64,000 bases of DNA, taken from the NCBI RefSeq assembly GCF_009933135.1, contig NZ_MAEH01000021.1:1-64000 (forward strand), written 5' to 3'. The notes under the pieces are model-generated. The model saw only the letters and a list, made by a program, of their open reading frames with translations. It was not told the origin of the DNA and ran no database searches. The position numbers and the translations under genes are program-made. This document shows positions 63,363-64,000 of this stretch, piece by piece. Source of the stretch: Candidatus Enterococcus leclercqii. GTDB lineage: Bacteria; Bacillota; Bacilli; Lactobacillales; Enterococcaceae. Each line of letters opens with the position of its first letter. The first letter of the stretch is position 1.

Positions 63363-63476
63363 CTGAAACTTGTATTCAACTTTAACTATAATCACTTCGC
63401 ACACAGGCATAGTAGCTCCTCCTTGTTGCCACTACACCAATAACTGTGTATCTTTTTTATGTCCATCAATCAAAAA

Positions 63477-63519
63477 AGCCGATAACTGGAAGTATGTTTC
63501 AACTTCGTAGTTATCGGCT
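63477..63519 (-). terminator. terminator overlapping the end of the KTR gene
   Basis: AGCCGATAACT/AGTTATCGGCT perfect 11-bp stem, T-rich afterwards on the minus strand; the right arm includes the KTR stop codon. Confidence 0.75.
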
Positions 63520-63711
63520 CTGCGTCTTAGCATCTGGCTCTTTTATGATTGTAATCTTAAATTTATTTATTTCTATCAAACATTCTTGCTTACACTTTGG
63601 GCAGTATAAAGGAAAATTACTCAACCGTGTATCTTCACGAATCTTTATTCTTGTTTTATTTTTACATATTGGACATAAAATCCATTCCATATCGTCAAAA
63701 CCTATTTTCAT
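63511..63711 (-). CDS. cysteine-rich KTR domain protein
   Basis: A 66-residue zinc-ribbon-like protein: CPICKNKTRIKIRED and CPKCKQECLIE give two CPxC knuckles, and it ends EPDAKTQSR. The KNKTR segment gives the family its name; it is a common passenger of Tn916-like and related elements. Start ATG at 63,711 follows GGAGAA. An inner ATG seven codons on is also possible. Function unknown; probably a metal-stabilised nucleic-acid or protein binder. Confidence 0.88.
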   Translation of the reverse strand: MKIGFDDMEWILCPICKNKTRIKIREDTRLSNFPLYCPKCKQECLIEINKFKITIIKEPDAKTQSR

Positions 63712-63726
63712 ATTGTTTTCTCCATA

Positions 63727-64000
63727 TTATTTATTAGCTCTTATTATCTTTGTTCCACCATTTTCATATAAAACACTCACATCTGAAAAACCCGCAGATT
63801 TCAATAGTTCTATCTGATGTTCGAGTGTTAAGGGAATATCAACATGGATAAATTCGTCCTCTGGAATATTGAATTTATTATGCTTGTATTCATATAGCTC
63901 TAAACATAATTGTTCTTCTTCAATACAACTAGCCATATAATCACATTCAATATAATATCCGCCAGCTTTGATTGTGTTGAAAAGTTTCCCATAAATTTTT
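63727..64000 (-). CDS. class I SAM-dependent methyltransferase, 3' part (runs off the window)
   Basis: The frame is open through the right edge. Visible residues include KLFNTIKAGGYYIECDYMAS (motif around the post-motif IV loop with GGYY) and the typical ending LTLEHQIELLKSAGFSDVSV. These are the C-terminal features of small class I methyltransferases; the SAM-binding motif lies outside. Stop at 63,727, a few bases before the KTR gene leader, so the two are likely co-transcribed. Substrate unknown. Confidence 0.82.
   Translation of the reverse strand, partial: KIYGKLFNTIKAGGYYIECDYMASCIEEEQLCLELYEYKHNKFNIPEDEFIHVDIPLTLEHQIELLKSAGFSDVSVLYENGGTKIIRANK

Larger units (their letters stand above)
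60001..64000. mobile_element. left end of an integrative element (serine-recombinase type, Tn916-like regulatory genes)
   Basis: The block contains a complete large serine recombinase, a SHOCT peptide, Orf8-like and Orf7-like regulators, a cysteine-rich KTR protein and a methyltransferase fragment, all on the minus strand, and runs off the right edge. Only one end is visible, so conjugation genes, cargo and the right junction cannot be assessed. The left boundary is approximate. Confidence 0.7.

Noticed and set aside
63221-64000. tet(M) or vanB resistance genes
   Set aside because: KTR and Orf7/Orf8-like genes often travel with tet(M) or vanB elements, but no resistance gene lies inside this window.

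Overview
The window looks like a low-GC Gram-positive chromosome of the Lactobacillales, most likely Enterococcus. The basis is AGGAGG-type ribosome binding sites, TTGACA/TATAAT promoters, fumarate-type PyrD, an oleate hydratase, a PFL/ACT-domain pair, a SagA-like CHAP cell-wall hydrolase, and a comE-holA-rpsT neighbourhood arranged as in Bacillus and Enterococcus. Species cannot be fixed from the sequence alone.

Layout. Bases 1-250 hold stacked rRNA-type promoters reading leftwards out of the window. Bases 300-14,900 are housekeeping genes: a multi-domain secreted peptidoglycan hydrolase, pyrD, a MIP18-family Fe-S assembly factor, YitT, YajQ, a DinG-like helicase with an extra nuclease domain, a metallo-beta-lactamase-fold hydrolase, a phosphatase, uppP and a P1B metal ATPase. 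Bases 15,000-18,840 carry an AT-rich pair of overlapping ABC exporter genes that looks acquired. Bases 18,830-27,240 hold phosphate uptake (DUF47-Pit), rpsT, recQ, holA, comEC and comEB.

The comE operon is split. comEA sits at 36.1-36.8 kb, about 8.8 kb upstream of comEB. The DNA between them is a 951-bp gene-free stretch plus a same-strand cluster of redox and detoxification genes: three aldo-keto reductases, MFS, CMD, cupin, flavodoxin, LysR, a histidine phosphatase and MerR.

Bases 36,900-54,730 return to core metabolism: HAD phosphatase, PFL/ACT pair, GpmA, oleate hydratase, GNAT, MATE, a PII-like/DUF1538 membrane operon, a metallophosphoesterase, a LysM-3D protein, an amino-acid permease next to an L-lactate-dehydrogenase-family enzyme, and adenine deaminase.

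From about 54,870 to the right edge the DNA is accessory. First comes a 1211-residue RecD-type helicase with a conserved-looking N-terminal region and a C-terminal PD-(D/E)xK-like nuclease, a candidate single-gene defence protein. Next is a broken chimera: the start of a GIY-YIG nuclease gene, with an amber codon at codon 3, joined in frame to the C-terminal half of a large serine recombinase. Then comes the end of an apparently intact integrative element: large serine recombinase, SHOCT-domain peptide, a Tn916 Orf8-like and Orf7-like regulator pair, a cysteine-rich KTR protein and the 3' part of a SAM methyltransferase running off the window. Three direct repeats of CTGTCAACTC lie between the chimera and the intact element. 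Two serine-recombinase elements side by side suggest a repeatedly used integration hotspot. No tRNA, CRISPR array or insertion sequence was recognised.
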